From Chloroflexota bacterium (GTDB lineage Bacteria; Chloroflexota; Dehalococcoidia; FW602-bin16): a DNA stretch of 51,592 nt. Under the pieces are notes generated by a model. The model was given only the letters and a program-made list of their open reading frames with translations. It did not search any database and was not told the DNA's origin. Made by a program: the position numbers and the translations under genes. Location of the stretch: NCBI GenBank assembly GCA_004297765.1, contig SCTZ01000203.1, forward strand, positions 1 to 51,592, in the 5' to 3' direction. Below are positions 23,116 through 31,164 of this stretch, piece by piece; the stretch's first letter is position 1; every line of letters starts with the position of its first letter.

Positions 23116-24795
23116 ATGTCGGCGGCTAGCTCGATGACACAAGCGACTTCGCCATCTAGTGGACAGACGAATGCCAAGACCTCTGTCGGGAGAGGACTTG
23201 CCATCGGCACTATGCTCCTCCTGGTGGGCATGCTTGTCGGTCGAGTCGCCTCAGTATTTCGCGAGGTGCTCGTGGCCGGCCAGTTTGGGGCCAATTATCA
23301 GGTGGATGCCTACGTGCTCGCAATCACCATCCCGTCCGTTCTGGCCGAGATCGTCTCGGGCGGCGGTTTGACGGCCGCCATCCAGCCGTTCCTGGCCGAG
23401 CAGATGCAGCAGGGCGGAGCTCGCAGAGCGTGGCGCAGTGCCAGCGCCATCGTGAACACGTACACCGTCGGCTTGTTCGCCATGGTGGGAGCGCTGCTCG
23501 CCATATCACCCTACCTGATGTCGGCCTGGGCTCAGGGGCGAGATGGCACAACTCTGCAGCTGGTGCACGAGCTACTGCCGATCACCGCGTCTTCTTTAGT
23601 CTTCTACGCACTGCTGGTCGTCTACGCCGGGGTCGTCAACCAACTGCGCTGCTTCTGGGCGCAGGCGATTCTGCCGCTGTTGTTGACCCTGCCCATGATC
23701 GTTGCGGCGGCTTTTTTCACACCGATCTACGGGATCCAAGCCCTTGCTGTTGCGTATACCGTGTCGATAGGTCTGGCGGCGGTGTCGATGTTTCTCATCG
23801 CCAGAAGCCATGGGGTTACGTACCACTTTGCGTTTCGCCTACCTCCCGGCAAAGGGAAAGCATTCCTGTTGCTGTTGGTGCCCTCCCTACTGATGCAGGT
23901 CATGCCGCTGATCAATATGATGATTGATCGCGCTCTTGCCTCTACGCTATCGGAAGGCAGCCTGGCAACGTTGGCCTACGGGACGGCTGTAAACAATGCG
24001 GTGCTTTCCCTGGCGACTGCTCTGGCGGTGGCGGTCTTCCCACAGTTCAACGACTTGTACTTGCAGGAGGGAATGGAGCGCGTTGCCGCGCTTCTGGCAC
24101 GTGTATCCTTGCCGCTACTATTTCTCACGATGCCGGTGGCGGCCTTGTTCATCGGTTTCGCCGATCCCCTCGTGCATCTCTGGCTCGAAAGAGGCGCGTT
24201 CGATCCGAATGCGCGGCATGCGACGGCCATGGTCGTTCAGGCGCTGGGTTTAGGCGTGCCGGCGGCAGCGACCTATTATGTTACCTTGCGGGTGTTCTGG
24301 GCGGCCTCGGACATGGTCACGCCAATCGTGATTGGCTTCATTACCGGCGTCTTGAACGTCGTGCTTGATGTAGTTCTGATGGGCCCCATGGGGCATGTTG
24401 GCATTGCGCTAAGCACGACCATCGTCGTCTGGTGCAACGCGCTCGCGGCCCTCTGGTTGCTGCGACGACGCGCGCGCATGCCGCTCGGTCCACTGGCAAG
24501 AGCGATCGGACGGTATGCTCTGGCGTGCCTACCGATTCTCGGCATCGCCGCCGTGGGCCGCTTTCTGGTGCCTCCCGTTGACGCTCATTTCGACCTGCTG
24601 CGCTTCGCTTTGTTCTTCGTCGGGGCTGGTTGCACGTACCTCTTGATCGCTGTGCTCCTGGGCTGGAGCGAGCTCGTGCCTTTCCTAAAGGCGCTGAGCA
24701 GAGTGGGGGTTCCTGTGCCGACCGTTCCTATTGCGGGAAGTGGACAAGCCAGCCTGATTGGTTGGGTGATTCAGAAGGTTGGGCGCCGTGGCTGA
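23116..24795 (+). CDS. MurJ/MviN-family lipid-linked sugar flippase
   Basis: 559 residues, GAGGAAATC before the ATG. About 14 predicted membrane helices. The N-terminal part reads VGRVASVFREVLVAGQFGAN and VDAYVLAITIPSVLAEIVSG, the MviN/MurJ signature (MOP superfamily). Family members flip lipid II or other undecaprenyl-linked sugars. With a polymerase gene overlapping it downstream and no other Wzx-like gene in the cluster, this copy probably acts as the flippase for the polysaccharide repeat unit and not for peptidoglycan; that is inference from context. A long C-terminal tail after the last helix (VPTVPIAGSGQASLIGW) is unusual. Confidence 0.88.
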   Translation: MSAASSMTQATSPSSGQTNAKTSVGRGLAIGTMLLLVGMLVGRVASVFREVLVAGQFGANYQVDAYVLAITIPSVLAEIVSGGGLTAAIQPFLAEQMQQGGARRAWRSASAIVNTYTVGLFAMVGALLAISPYLMSAWAQGRDGTTLQLVHELLPITASSLVFYALLVVYAGVVNQLRCFWAQAILPLLLTLPMIVAAAFFTPIYGIQALAVAYTVSIGLAAVSMFLIARSHGVTYHFAFRLPPGKGKAFLLLLVPSLLMQVMPLINMMIDRALASTLSEGSLATLAYGTAVNNAVLSLATALAVAVFPQFNDLYLQEGMERVAALLARVSLPLLFLTMPVAALFIGFADPLVHLWLERGAFDPNARHATAMVVQALGLGVPAAATYYVTLRVFWAASDMVTPIVIGFITGVLNVVLDVVLMGPMGHVGIALSTTIVVWCNALAALWLLRRRARMPLGPLARAIGRYALACLPILGIAAVGRFLVPPVDAHFDLLRFALFFVGAGCTYLLIAVLLGWSELVPFLKALSRVGVPVPTVPIAGSGQASLIGWVIQKVGRRG

Positions 24796-26317
24796 AAATC
24801 TCGCAAGGTTGTTCCCGGTCGGTCTCTCCGACCGCGGTATGTCCGGTTCGAAGCTGCTTCTTTTCTGCGTAGCGATGGTAGCCATAGGCGCTGGAGTTGC
24901 GCTGGACGCTCGAGTCAGCTTGGTTCCAGTAGGGCTGGTCGCACTCGCCCTGCTGCTACTTGTCTCGGTGCCCCGTCTCGTGATTCTTATGGCGTTCCTG
25001 CTGCCGATCCAGGGCTATTTCTTCTTGCCGGGCACCAATTTCACCCTCAGGCTGGCCTATATCTTGGCTGCGGCGGCTCTGCTACGGGCCCTGTGGGCAC
25101 AGCGCGGCCAGGTGCAGCGTCGTCTATCGCTCCATCACGTGCCGCCACTGCTGTTCTTTGCTTGTCTTGCTGTGTCGACTGTTGGAGCGCGGGACGTCTA
25201 CCTAGCCCTGAAAGGCATGCTCGAGTGGGGAGCCCTCTTCGTGACATTCTACGCGGTCGTGTACGGCATTCAGGAGATGGGCCAGTTATGGAAAGTGGTA
25301 TGGGCGCTCATAGCCGGAATGGCGTTCCAGGGCTCCTTGGGTCTCGTGCAGTTTATGGGCGGAATCGGGTTCCAGCAGGCCCTGCTATCGAGTAGACTCT
25401 CGGGAATACTCTTTCAGCCCACGGCCCTGCAGTCCAAGCTTGCCGCTGACAATGCAAACTGGGTCTTCATGGGCACGATCTTGCCATTTGGTACCTTCCT
25501 GAACAACATCGATTACTCGGTTTTCATGGCCATGGGCTTGTCCTTCATCGTAGGGCTGCTGCTGGGCGGTAGTCGCGTGATCAACCGCCATGTGCTCATG
25601 GTAGTTATGTTCGTCGCCAGCGCCGCGGTCGCGCTCGCCGCCAAGGGTACCGGCTGGAACGCGGCTATCGCGGGGGTGGCTGTGGTGTGGATCCTGAGCG
25701 GCTCAAAGCTACGATGGGCTGTGTGGCCGGTCGCTCTGATAAGCCCATTGGCTATCGTTCAGCCCGCCATTCCTGTGGTTGATCTACTTAGAGAGCGTCT
25801 CTACTCGCTCGCTGGACAGACGGTAAGCTCAACGTCCAGCGTCCTGGGTAGGCTAGACATTTGGCAACACTACCTCGGGGTTTTTGCCGATCGCTGGATG
25901 CTTGGTTATGGTCCCTACAACAGCATTCTGTACGGATCCTCCTGGACGACGTGGCAGAACGGCATGCCTACCGCTACCGTCCAGCCCACTGAAAGCGGAT
26001 ATTTAGCTGTTTTGGTCGACACCGGCGTGCTGGGGTTTGCCGCCTTCGCACTGGTAGTGGTCTGGCTGCTGGCTGCGGTACCGGCCGGGTTCCGGGGGCG
26101 TCTGGGGAGGGGCTCGACGGCGCTTTGGCTGGGAGCAGTTGGTGCGGTCGTTGCCTTCTTGGTCGGCAATATCTCTGTGGCGGGGCTGACATCGCACCAG
26201 AACGTGATGGTCTTCGCTATCTGCGCTGGCATATTGCACCTTCTCAAGCATTGGGCACAGGCGCCGGTCACCAGGGCGTTAGATCAGCCTAATTCGATGT
26301 TTTCTGTCCAGTCATAA
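24788..26317 (+). CDS. O-antigen ligase/polymerase-like membrane protein (Wzy/WaaL family)
   Basis: 509 residues from GTG 24788, with AAGG nine bases upstream, overlapping the flippase stop; a TTG at 24779 is possible. About 11-12 predicted membrane helices and a large outer loop before the last helices. That loop contains VLGRLDIWQHYLGVFADRWM then LGYGPYN and PTESGYLAVLVDTGVLGFAA. The pattern (helix, R-x-x-x-W, G-G/Y-G, H/E-S-x-Y) is that of the O-antigen ligase/polymerase superfamily. It probably polymerises flipped repeat units. A second member is at 44281 on the other strand, so division into polymerase and ligase is possible but cannot be decided here. Confidence 0.83.
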   Translation: MAENLARLFPVGLSDRGMSGSKLLLFCVAMVAIGAGVALDARVSLVPVGLVALALLLLVSVPRLVILMAFLLPIQGYFFLPGTNFTLRLAYILAAAALLRALWAQRGQVQRRLSLHHVPPLLFFACLAVSTVGARDVYLALKGMLEWGALFVTFYAVVYGIQEMGQLWKVVWALIAGMAFQGSLGLVQFMGGIGFQQALLSSRLSGILFQPTALQSKLAADNANWVFMGTILPFGTFLNNIDYSVFMAMGLSFIVGLLLGGSRVINRHVLMVVMFVASAAVALAAKGTGWNAAIAGVAVVWILSGSKLRWAVWPVALISPLAIVQPAIPVVDLLRERLYSLAGQTVSSTSSVLGRLDIWQHYLGVFADRWMLGYGPYNSILYGSSWTTWQNGMPTATVQPTESGYLAVLVDTGVLGFAAFALVVVWLLAAVPAGFRGRLGRGSTALWLGAVGAVVAFLVGNISVAGLTSHQNVMVFAICAGILHLLKHWAQAPVTRALDQPNSMFSVQS

Positions 26318-26319
26318 CG

Positions 26320-26429
26320 GTACTTTGTCATTCTGAGGCGCGCACGCCGAAGAATCCGTACCCCCTTGCCGCACAAGGGTCGAAAAGTCGCGGATTCTTC
26401 GCGCTGCGGCGCTCAGAATGACAAAGTAC
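26320..26429. repeat. Dispersed foldback repeat, family A copy 1
   Basis: A 110-bp imperfect palindrome filling the gap after the polymerase-like gene. The outer arms GTACTTTGTCATTCTGAG (26320-26337) and 26412-26429 match exactly over 18 bases. Inner arms GAAGAATCCG (26349-26358) and CGGATTCTTC (26391-26400) match exactly, and a small CCCTTG/CAAGGG hairpin sits at the centre (26363-26379). Bases 26389-26423 recur identically at 39078-39112. It is likely a mobile intergenic repeat that may also act as a bidirectional transcription barrier. Confidence 0.8.
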
Positions 26430-26492
26430 GGATAACAGACGGCTGTTTCAGCGAGTGACTTCTCTGGAACCGACCGGGTTAGGAATGATATC

Positions 26493-27182
26493 ATGAGCGT
26501 CTATGACCGCATCTGGGACCGGAAGCTAATGGGCGTACAAACGGATCCGTTGTCCGATCCCGGGTCTCGATGGGCCGCGGCCTCTGGACTGGTACCGATT
26601 GGCAATCGACTTCTGGATATCGGAGTCGGCGACGGTGGGTTCGCGGAATGCATGAAACCGCGCGTCAGCGAAGTGTTTGGCATCGACGTATCGCCAATCG
26701 CGGTGCAGTCTGCCAGGCGGCGAGGAATTGAAGCATTCGTATGTGATTTGGATCGCGAAGCATCTCCCTTTCCGGACAGACACTTCGATGTGATCACCTG
26801 CCTCGATGTGATCGAGCACGTACTGGATCCACGGAAGCTCCTGCTCGAGATCAGTCGTCTGGCAACGCCGGGCGGGGTCGTTGTTGTTTCGACCGTCAAT
26901 ATCAGGTGCGTGAAGTATCTGCACTCGGTTGTCCTCCGTGGGCGGTTCCCGCGGACGTCCGGCGATGAGGAGGCCTACGATGGTGGGCACCTTCACTACT
27001 TCACGACTGGCGATCTCAGAGCCCTCTTGTCTGGCGTTGGGCTCGTGACTACGCATGCTCAGGGCATGATTGCCAGCCGATCGTTAGGGTTTCTTCGCCC
27101 ATGGGCAGCATGTGGGCCTGTTCGAGAGTTTCTCTCCGCGGGGATTGTCGTGCGGGCTCGCAGGGCGGGGGCGTTGACGTAG
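26493..27182 (+). CDS. Class I SAM-dependent methyltransferase, tandem copy 1
   Basis: 229 residues with AGGAA before the ATG. The SAM-binding motif I is LLDIGVGDGGFAECM near 40-54, and motif II/post-I is VFGIDVSPIAVQSARRRGI. FPDRHFDVITCLDVIEHVLD is the Methyltransf_11-type segment. Substrate is unknown; in this setting sugars or lipid-linked glycans are likely. The next gene encodes a paralogue with the same opening (IWDRKL-GVQTD-LSDPGSRW), so the pair arose by tandem duplication. The family A repeat separates it from the upstream polymerase-like gene. Confidence 0.88.
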   Translation: MSVYDRIWDRKLMGVQTDPLSDPGSRWAAASGLVPIGNRLLDIGVGDGGFAECMKPRVSEVFGIDVSPIAVQSARRRGIEAFVCDLDREASPFPDRHFDVITCLDVIEHVLDPRKLLLEISRLATPGGVVVVSTVNIRCVKYLHSVVLRGRFPRTSGDEEAYDGGHLHYFTTGDLRALLSGVGLVTTHAQGMIASRSLGFLRPWAACGPVREFLSAGIVVRARRAGALT

Positions 27183-27266
27183 TGGTAGAGACCGGTTTTT
27201 CAGGACTCGTCCTCCTCTGGTCTCGCGGTTTTGGCTGGACAAGTGGACGAGACTAGGAGCAAGCGT

Positions 27267-27977
27267 ATGGATACTTTCGATTGCATCTGGGACCGGAAGC
27301 TAACGGGAGTACAAACGGATGTACTATCTGATCCCGGGTCTCGATGGTCCGCGGCCGCCAGATTGGTTCCAACGGGCAATCGGCTTCTTGATATCGGTGT
27401 CGGCGACGGCGGTTTCGCCTGGAACATGCTTGCCCGTGTCAAAGAGGCTTGCGGAGTGGATGTCTCCGCTCGAGCCGTGGATACCGCGAATAGGCGAGGT
27501 GTCCATGCGGTACAATGCGACGCGGGCAAGGAGCCCATCCCGTTTCCGGATGGTCATTTCGATGTTGTCACTTGCCTGGACGTCATTGCCTACATTGCGG
27601 AGCCGGCGGCGCTGCTAGCCGAGATCGCTCGGGTGCTCTGCCCCGGTGGTGTCGCCATACTTTCGTCTGTCAATATCCGCTACGTGAAGTTCATTGTCTC
27701 TCTCGTTTTCAAGGGCAGATTTCCACGCACCTCTGTGGACCGTGAGGCTTTCGATGGCGGTCAAATACACTACTTCACGACCGGTGATATTGTGGCGTTG
27801 TGTCACGGGGCAGGGCTTAAGACCACGCACACGCAGGGAATTATCCCCAGTGATAGACTTCGGCTTGCACGGGCGTGTGCATCTTGGATGCCAGTTCGCG
27901 AGTTCCTGTCGACTGGCTTCATCGTCCGAGCTCAGAAAGAGGGAGACCAGAGGGCAGGTTCAGTTGGAGAATCGTAG
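27267..27977 (+). CDS. Class I SAM-dependent methyltransferase, tandem copy 2
   Basis: 236 residues from ATG 27267 with AGGAG at 27256-27260. It matches the preceding gene along its length: shared blocks include LLDIGVGDGGFA, HFDVVTCLDVI, GRFPRTS, HYFTTGDI and PVREFLSTG. A notable difference lies after the acidic motif: copy 1 has DVIEHVLDP while this one has DVIAYIAEP, replacing the His often near the catalytic pocket of this group. The two enzymes may therefore differ in substrate, or this one may be changing role. Confidence 0.87.
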   Translation: MDTFDCIWDRKLTGVQTDVLSDPGSRWSAAARLVPTGNRLLDIGVGDGGFAWNMLARVKEACGVDVSARAVDTANRRGVHAVQCDAGKEPIPFPDGHFDVVTCLDVIAYIAEPAALLAEIARVLCPGGVAILSSVNIRYVKFIVSLVFKGRFPRTSVDREAFDGGQIHYFTTGDIVALCHGAGLKTTHTQGIIPSDRLRLARACASWMPVREFLSTGFIVRAQKEGDQRAGSVGES

Positions 27978-28082
27978 CTCGATGTTATCGTCGCAGATTG
28001 ACCATCGTGACCGAGAAGGGGCGCCGGAGAGGCTTTCTCTGTGGGGACGGTACAAGCACAAGCCGGCGCAGGAGGTGCAGGT

Positions 28083-29072
28083 GTGAATGATGCGTTTGCC
28101 GGGCGAAATGTTCTGCTTACTGGTGGGCTGGGCTTCATCGGCTCCAATCTGGCCCGGCGGCTGGTTGCTCTGGGAGCCAACGTCACCGTGGTCGATAGCC
28201 TCATTCCGGAATACGGTGGGAATCTGTTCAACATCGCCGGAATCGAGGATAAGCTCCGCGTGAATATCTCCGATGTACGGGATCAGCATAGCATGTCCTA
28301 TCTGGTCAAGGGACAGCACTACCTTTTCAATCTGGCCGGACAGACCAGCCATCTGGACTCCATGCAGGATCCGGAAACAGATCTGGAGATCAATTGTCGG
28401 GCGCAGCTATCCATCCTCGAAGCCTGCCGGCGGCACAATCCTGAGATCAAGATCGTTTTCGCTAGCACGCGGCAGATCTACGGTAAGCCGGATTACCTGC
28501 CGGTTGATGAGAGACATCTCCTTCGCCCGGTTGACGTCAATGGAATCAATAAGATGGCCGGCGAGTGGTATCACATTCTGTACAACAACGTCTACGGTAT
28601 TCGTTCTTGCGCCCTCCGGCTGACCAATACGTACGGCCCGCGTATGCGCGTCAAGGATGCCCGCCAGACCTTTCTGGGTATCTGGGTTCGTCTCATCATC
28701 GAGGACAAGCCTATCCTGGTCTTTGGCGATGGATCGCAGGTTCGAGACTTCAACTATGTTGACGACGTCGTGGATGCCTGCCTGATGGCTGCCGCCAATG
28801 AGGAGTCCAATGGACAGGTCTTTAACCTTGGCGCCGAGGAGCGTGTGAGCTTGAAAGACCTGGTAGAGCTGCTGGTCGAGTGCCATGGGAGCGGAAAGTA
28901 CCGATTGGTGCCGTTTCCGAGCGATCGCAAGGCGATCGACATCGGCGACTACTTTGCTGACTATAGCCGCTTCACGTCGGTTCTGGGATGGTCTCCTAAA
29001 GTCAGTCTCAGGGAAGGGCTCACTCAGACGTTGCGGTATTATCGAGAGCATGCGTCGCGTTATTGGGATTGA
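28083..29072 (+). CDS. NAD-dependent epimerase/dehydratase (extended SDR) with Asn in place of catalytic Tyr
   Basis: 329 residues from GTG 28083, chosen because GGAGGTG at 28071-28077 is correctly spaced. The Rossmann motif TGGLGFIG lies at residues 13-20, followed by VTVVDSLIPEYGGN. VFASTRQIYGKPDYLPVDE and SLREGLTQTLRYYREHAS are typical nucleotide-sugar epimerase text. The SDR catalytic YxxxK motif reads NGINK (Asn153, Lys157) inside PVDVNGINKMAGEWYHIL, so the usual proton-transfer Tyr is absent at this position. It belongs to the RmlB/GalE-like group; the exact sugar product cannot be told. Followed by an aminotransferase 57 bases on. Confidence 0.87.
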   Translation: MNDAFAGRNVLLTGGLGFIGSNLARRLVALGANVTVVDSLIPEYGGNLFNIAGIEDKLRVNISDVRDQHSMSYLVKGQHYLFNLAGQTSHLDSMQDPETDLEINCRAQLSILEACRRHNPEIKIVFASTRQIYGKPDYLPVDERHLLRPVDVNGINKMAGEWYHILYNNVYGIRSCALRLTNTYGPRMRVKDARQTFLGIWVRLIIEDKPILVFGDGSQVRDFNYVDDVVDACLMAAANEESNGQVFNLGAEERVSLKDLVELLVECHGSGKYRLVPFPSDRKAIDIGDYFADYSRFTSVLGWSPKVSLREGLTQTLRYYREHASRYWD

Positions 29073-29129
29073 CTGTCCAATTGATGGCAAGCTGGTCAGA
29101 CTTTTCGCTGGAGGCGCTCAAGGACTTCT

Positions 29130-30245
29130 ATGACTGATGAGATCCATATTCCGCAAGCTAGCCCGGTTCTTGGGTACATTGCCCATCGCGATGAGATCGA
29201 CGCCGCCGTTGCGGGAGTTCTTGCCCGCGGCCGCTATGTGCTGGGCGCCGAGACGGAGGCGTTCGAGGCGGAGTTCGCGGCGTACGTGGGGGTCCGATTC
29301 GGTGTTGGGGTCGGGAGCGGAACAGATGCGTTGCACCTGGCGCTGTGGGCCTGTAACGTAGGGTCGGGAGATGAAGTGATCACCGTGTCGCATACCGCCG
29401 TCGCGACCGTCGCCGCAATTCGTCTACGCGGTGCGGTGCCCGTGCTGGTCGATGTCGATCCTGAGACACTGTGCATGGATCCCGCTCTGGTGGAGCGAGC
29501 CGTCACGCCCCGGACGCGTGTCATACTTCCGGTTCATCTCTATGGGCACTCCGTTGATCTCGATCCGATCTTGTCCGTTGCTCGACGGCACGGGATTCGT
29601 GTGGTCGAGGACTGCGCTCAGTCGCATGGAGCACGCTACAAGGGGCGGCGCACGGGCGCTCACGGGGATTTCGGCTGCTTCAGCTTTTACCCAACCAAGA
29701 ACCTGGGTGCGATCGGGGACGGAGGAATGCTGGTCACCGACGATCCTGCGCTCCATGAGCGTGTCCGACTTCTGCGGGAGTATGGCTGGCAGCGCCGCTA
29801 TGTCAGCGTAATCGAGGGTACCAATAGCCGACTCGACGAGCTTCAGGCGGCGATCCTGCGGGTTAAGCTGCGCTACCTGGACGAGGACAACGCCAAGCGA
29901 TCGTCGCACGCCGCAGACTACAATCGCCTGATCGATGCCCCAGCGCTGAGATTGCCCACGGTTGCCGCTTGGGCAGAGCACTCTTTTCACCAGTATGTGG
30001 TTCGCTCTTCCCAGCGCGACGAGTTGGCGGCCTTTCTGCGGAAGCGGGGTGTTGCCACTCTCGTCCACTATCCTGTTCCGGTGCACTTGCAGCCGGGATA
30101 CAGCAGCTCGCACGTCAACGCCGGCGGTTTGGCGGTGACGGAGCGGGCGGCTTCTGAAGTCCTCAGCCTGCCGATGTATCCGGAGCTGACAGAAGAGCAG
30201 CTCGAATGCGTAGCCCATGCGATCACCGAGTGGAATGGTTTTTGA
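29130..30245 (+). CDS. DegT/DnrJ/EryC1-family sugar aminotransferase
   Basis: 371 residues. PLP enzyme of the DegT family: VGSGTDALHLALWACNVG near 61-78 (phosphate-binding), EDCAQSHGARYKG with Asp161, and the PLP lysine Lys190 in FSFYPTKNLGAIGDGGM. These enzymes transfer an amino group from glutamate to a 3- or 4-keto nucleotide sugar, making an amino sugar such as a 3-amino-3-deoxy or 4-amino-4-deoxy hexose. The keto sugar could come from the preceding epimerase/dehydratase-like protein. All expected catalytic residues are present and the length is normal. Confidence 0.93.
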   Translation: MTDEIHIPQASPVLGYIAHRDEIDAAVAGVLARGRYVLGAETEAFEAEFAAYVGVRFGVGVGSGTDALHLALWACNVGSGDEVITVSHTAVATVAAIRLRGAVPVLVDVDPETLCMDPALVERAVTPRTRVILPVHLYGHSVDLDPILSVARRHGIRVVEDCAQSHGARYKGRRTGAHGDFGCFSFYPTKNLGAIGDGGMLVTDDPALHERVRLLREYGWQRRYVSVIEGTNSRLDELQAAILRVKLRYLDEDNAKRSSHAADYNRLIDAPALRLPTVAAWAEHSFHQYVVRSSQRDELAAFLRKRGVATLVHYPVPVHLQPGYSSSHVNAGGLAVTERAASEVLSLPMYPELTEEQLECVAHAITEWNGF

Positions 30246-30247
30246 GC

Positions 30248-31042
30248 ATGTTAGCGGAAACGCCGATCGCAGCTCCACGAACCGAAGAGCGCTTCACAGC
30301 TCTGGTCAAGACCCAGTTGCGCCGTCTCCGGGCGGCCGCGGCGCGCAGTTGGCTGAACCCATATACCCTGACGAACCGGCGACTTACTGCGCTTCTCGGT
30401 GAGATGGCCCCGCGGGCGCATGGTAAGATGCTAGATGTCGGATGTGGTAAGAAGCCGTACGCTAGCCTGTTCAGCCAGGTTGAAGCGCATATCGGAGTCG
30501 AAGTGCCCATCACGCTGTCCAAGAGTCAGGTCATCGACGTTTACGGCAGCGCCCTCCATCTGCCGTTCGCTTCGAGCTCGTTCGATACTGTGCTTTGTAC
30601 CCAGGTGCTCGAGCATGTGCCTGAGCCGCATCAACTCCTCGGCGAGGTCGCGCGGGTACTGAAGCCAGGCGGAATCCTGATTCTCACTGCGCCGCAAACC
30701 TGGGGACCTCACGAGGTACCGCACGATTTTTTCCGGTTCACGCGCTTTGGTCTCAGCTATCTTGCTGGCTGCGCGGGGCTACAGGTCGAGACTATCAAGC
30801 CTACCACGGGTACCTTCGGAATGGTGGGACAACGGCTGAGCACCCTCTTGTACCATAAGTTGGGACAGGGCCGCTTTCTATGCCAGATGCCCACCATGCT
30901 GTTGTGCGCTTCAGTTCAACTCGTATGCGAAGGACTGGACCGACTGGTTGCCAGAGATGGGGACACCTTAGATCACGTGATGGTCGCCATCAAGGTCCCC
31001 AGCCCGGATGGGAACCATGGTCCCCAGCCCGCGCCCAGATAG
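30248..31042 (+). CDS. SAM-dependent methyltransferase (Methyltransf_11 type)
   Basis: 264 residues from ATG 30248, two bases after the aminotransferase stop; an in-frame upstream ATG would overlap that gene by 40 bases. Motif I is MLDVGCGKKPYASLF, then SSSFDTVLCTQVLEHVPEPH and GGILILTAPQTWGPHEVPHD, typical of type-11 methyltransferases in glycan clusters. It could methylate the amino sugar or the lipid-linked chain; there is no direct evidence of substrate. The 3' end runs into GC-rich repeated sequence (GGTCCCCAGCCC) that continues into the following gap. Confidence 0.87.
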   Translation: MLAETPIAAPRTEERFTALVKTQLRRLRAAAARSWLNPYTLTNRRLTALLGEMAPRAHGKMLDVGCGKKPYASLFSQVEAHIGVEVPITLSKSQVIDVYGSALHLPFASSSFDTVLCTQVLEHVPEPHQLLGEVARVLKPGGILILTAPQTWGPHEVPHDFFRFTRFGLSYLAGCAGLQVETIKPTTGTFGMVGQRLSTLLYHKLGQGRFLCQMPTMLLCASVQLVCEGLDRLVARDGDTLDHVMVAIKVPSPDGNHGPQPAPR

Positions 31043-31060
31043 AGCTAGTGCGTCGTCAGA

Positions 31061-31098
31061 CCGGGGGCGTGGGGGTGTCCTCCGAAAAAACCCAACTC
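31061..31098. repeat. G-rich intergenic motif, copy 1
   Basis: CCGGGGGCGTGGGGGTGTCC and the following TCCGAAAAAACCCAACTC lie in the 122-base gap after the methyltransferase gene. A closely similar sequence occurs at 37101-37140, also just after a gene end and before a glycosyltransferase gene. The GGGGGTGTCC..CCGA core could form a short hairpin. It may be a decayed repeat or a terminator-like element. Nothing else is seen in the gap. Confidence 0.4.
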
Positions 31099-31164
31099 GA
31101 CGCGGAGTGGCGCGGAGCTATCCAAAGCAGGTCTCCTGATCCTGCACTCGGCTAAGGGAAGGCT

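Noticed and set aside
29424-30278. 284-codon minus-strand frame across the aminotransferase gene
   Set aside because: The plus strand has all DegT catalytic motifs; the minus frame has no family resemblance and no ribosome-binding site.
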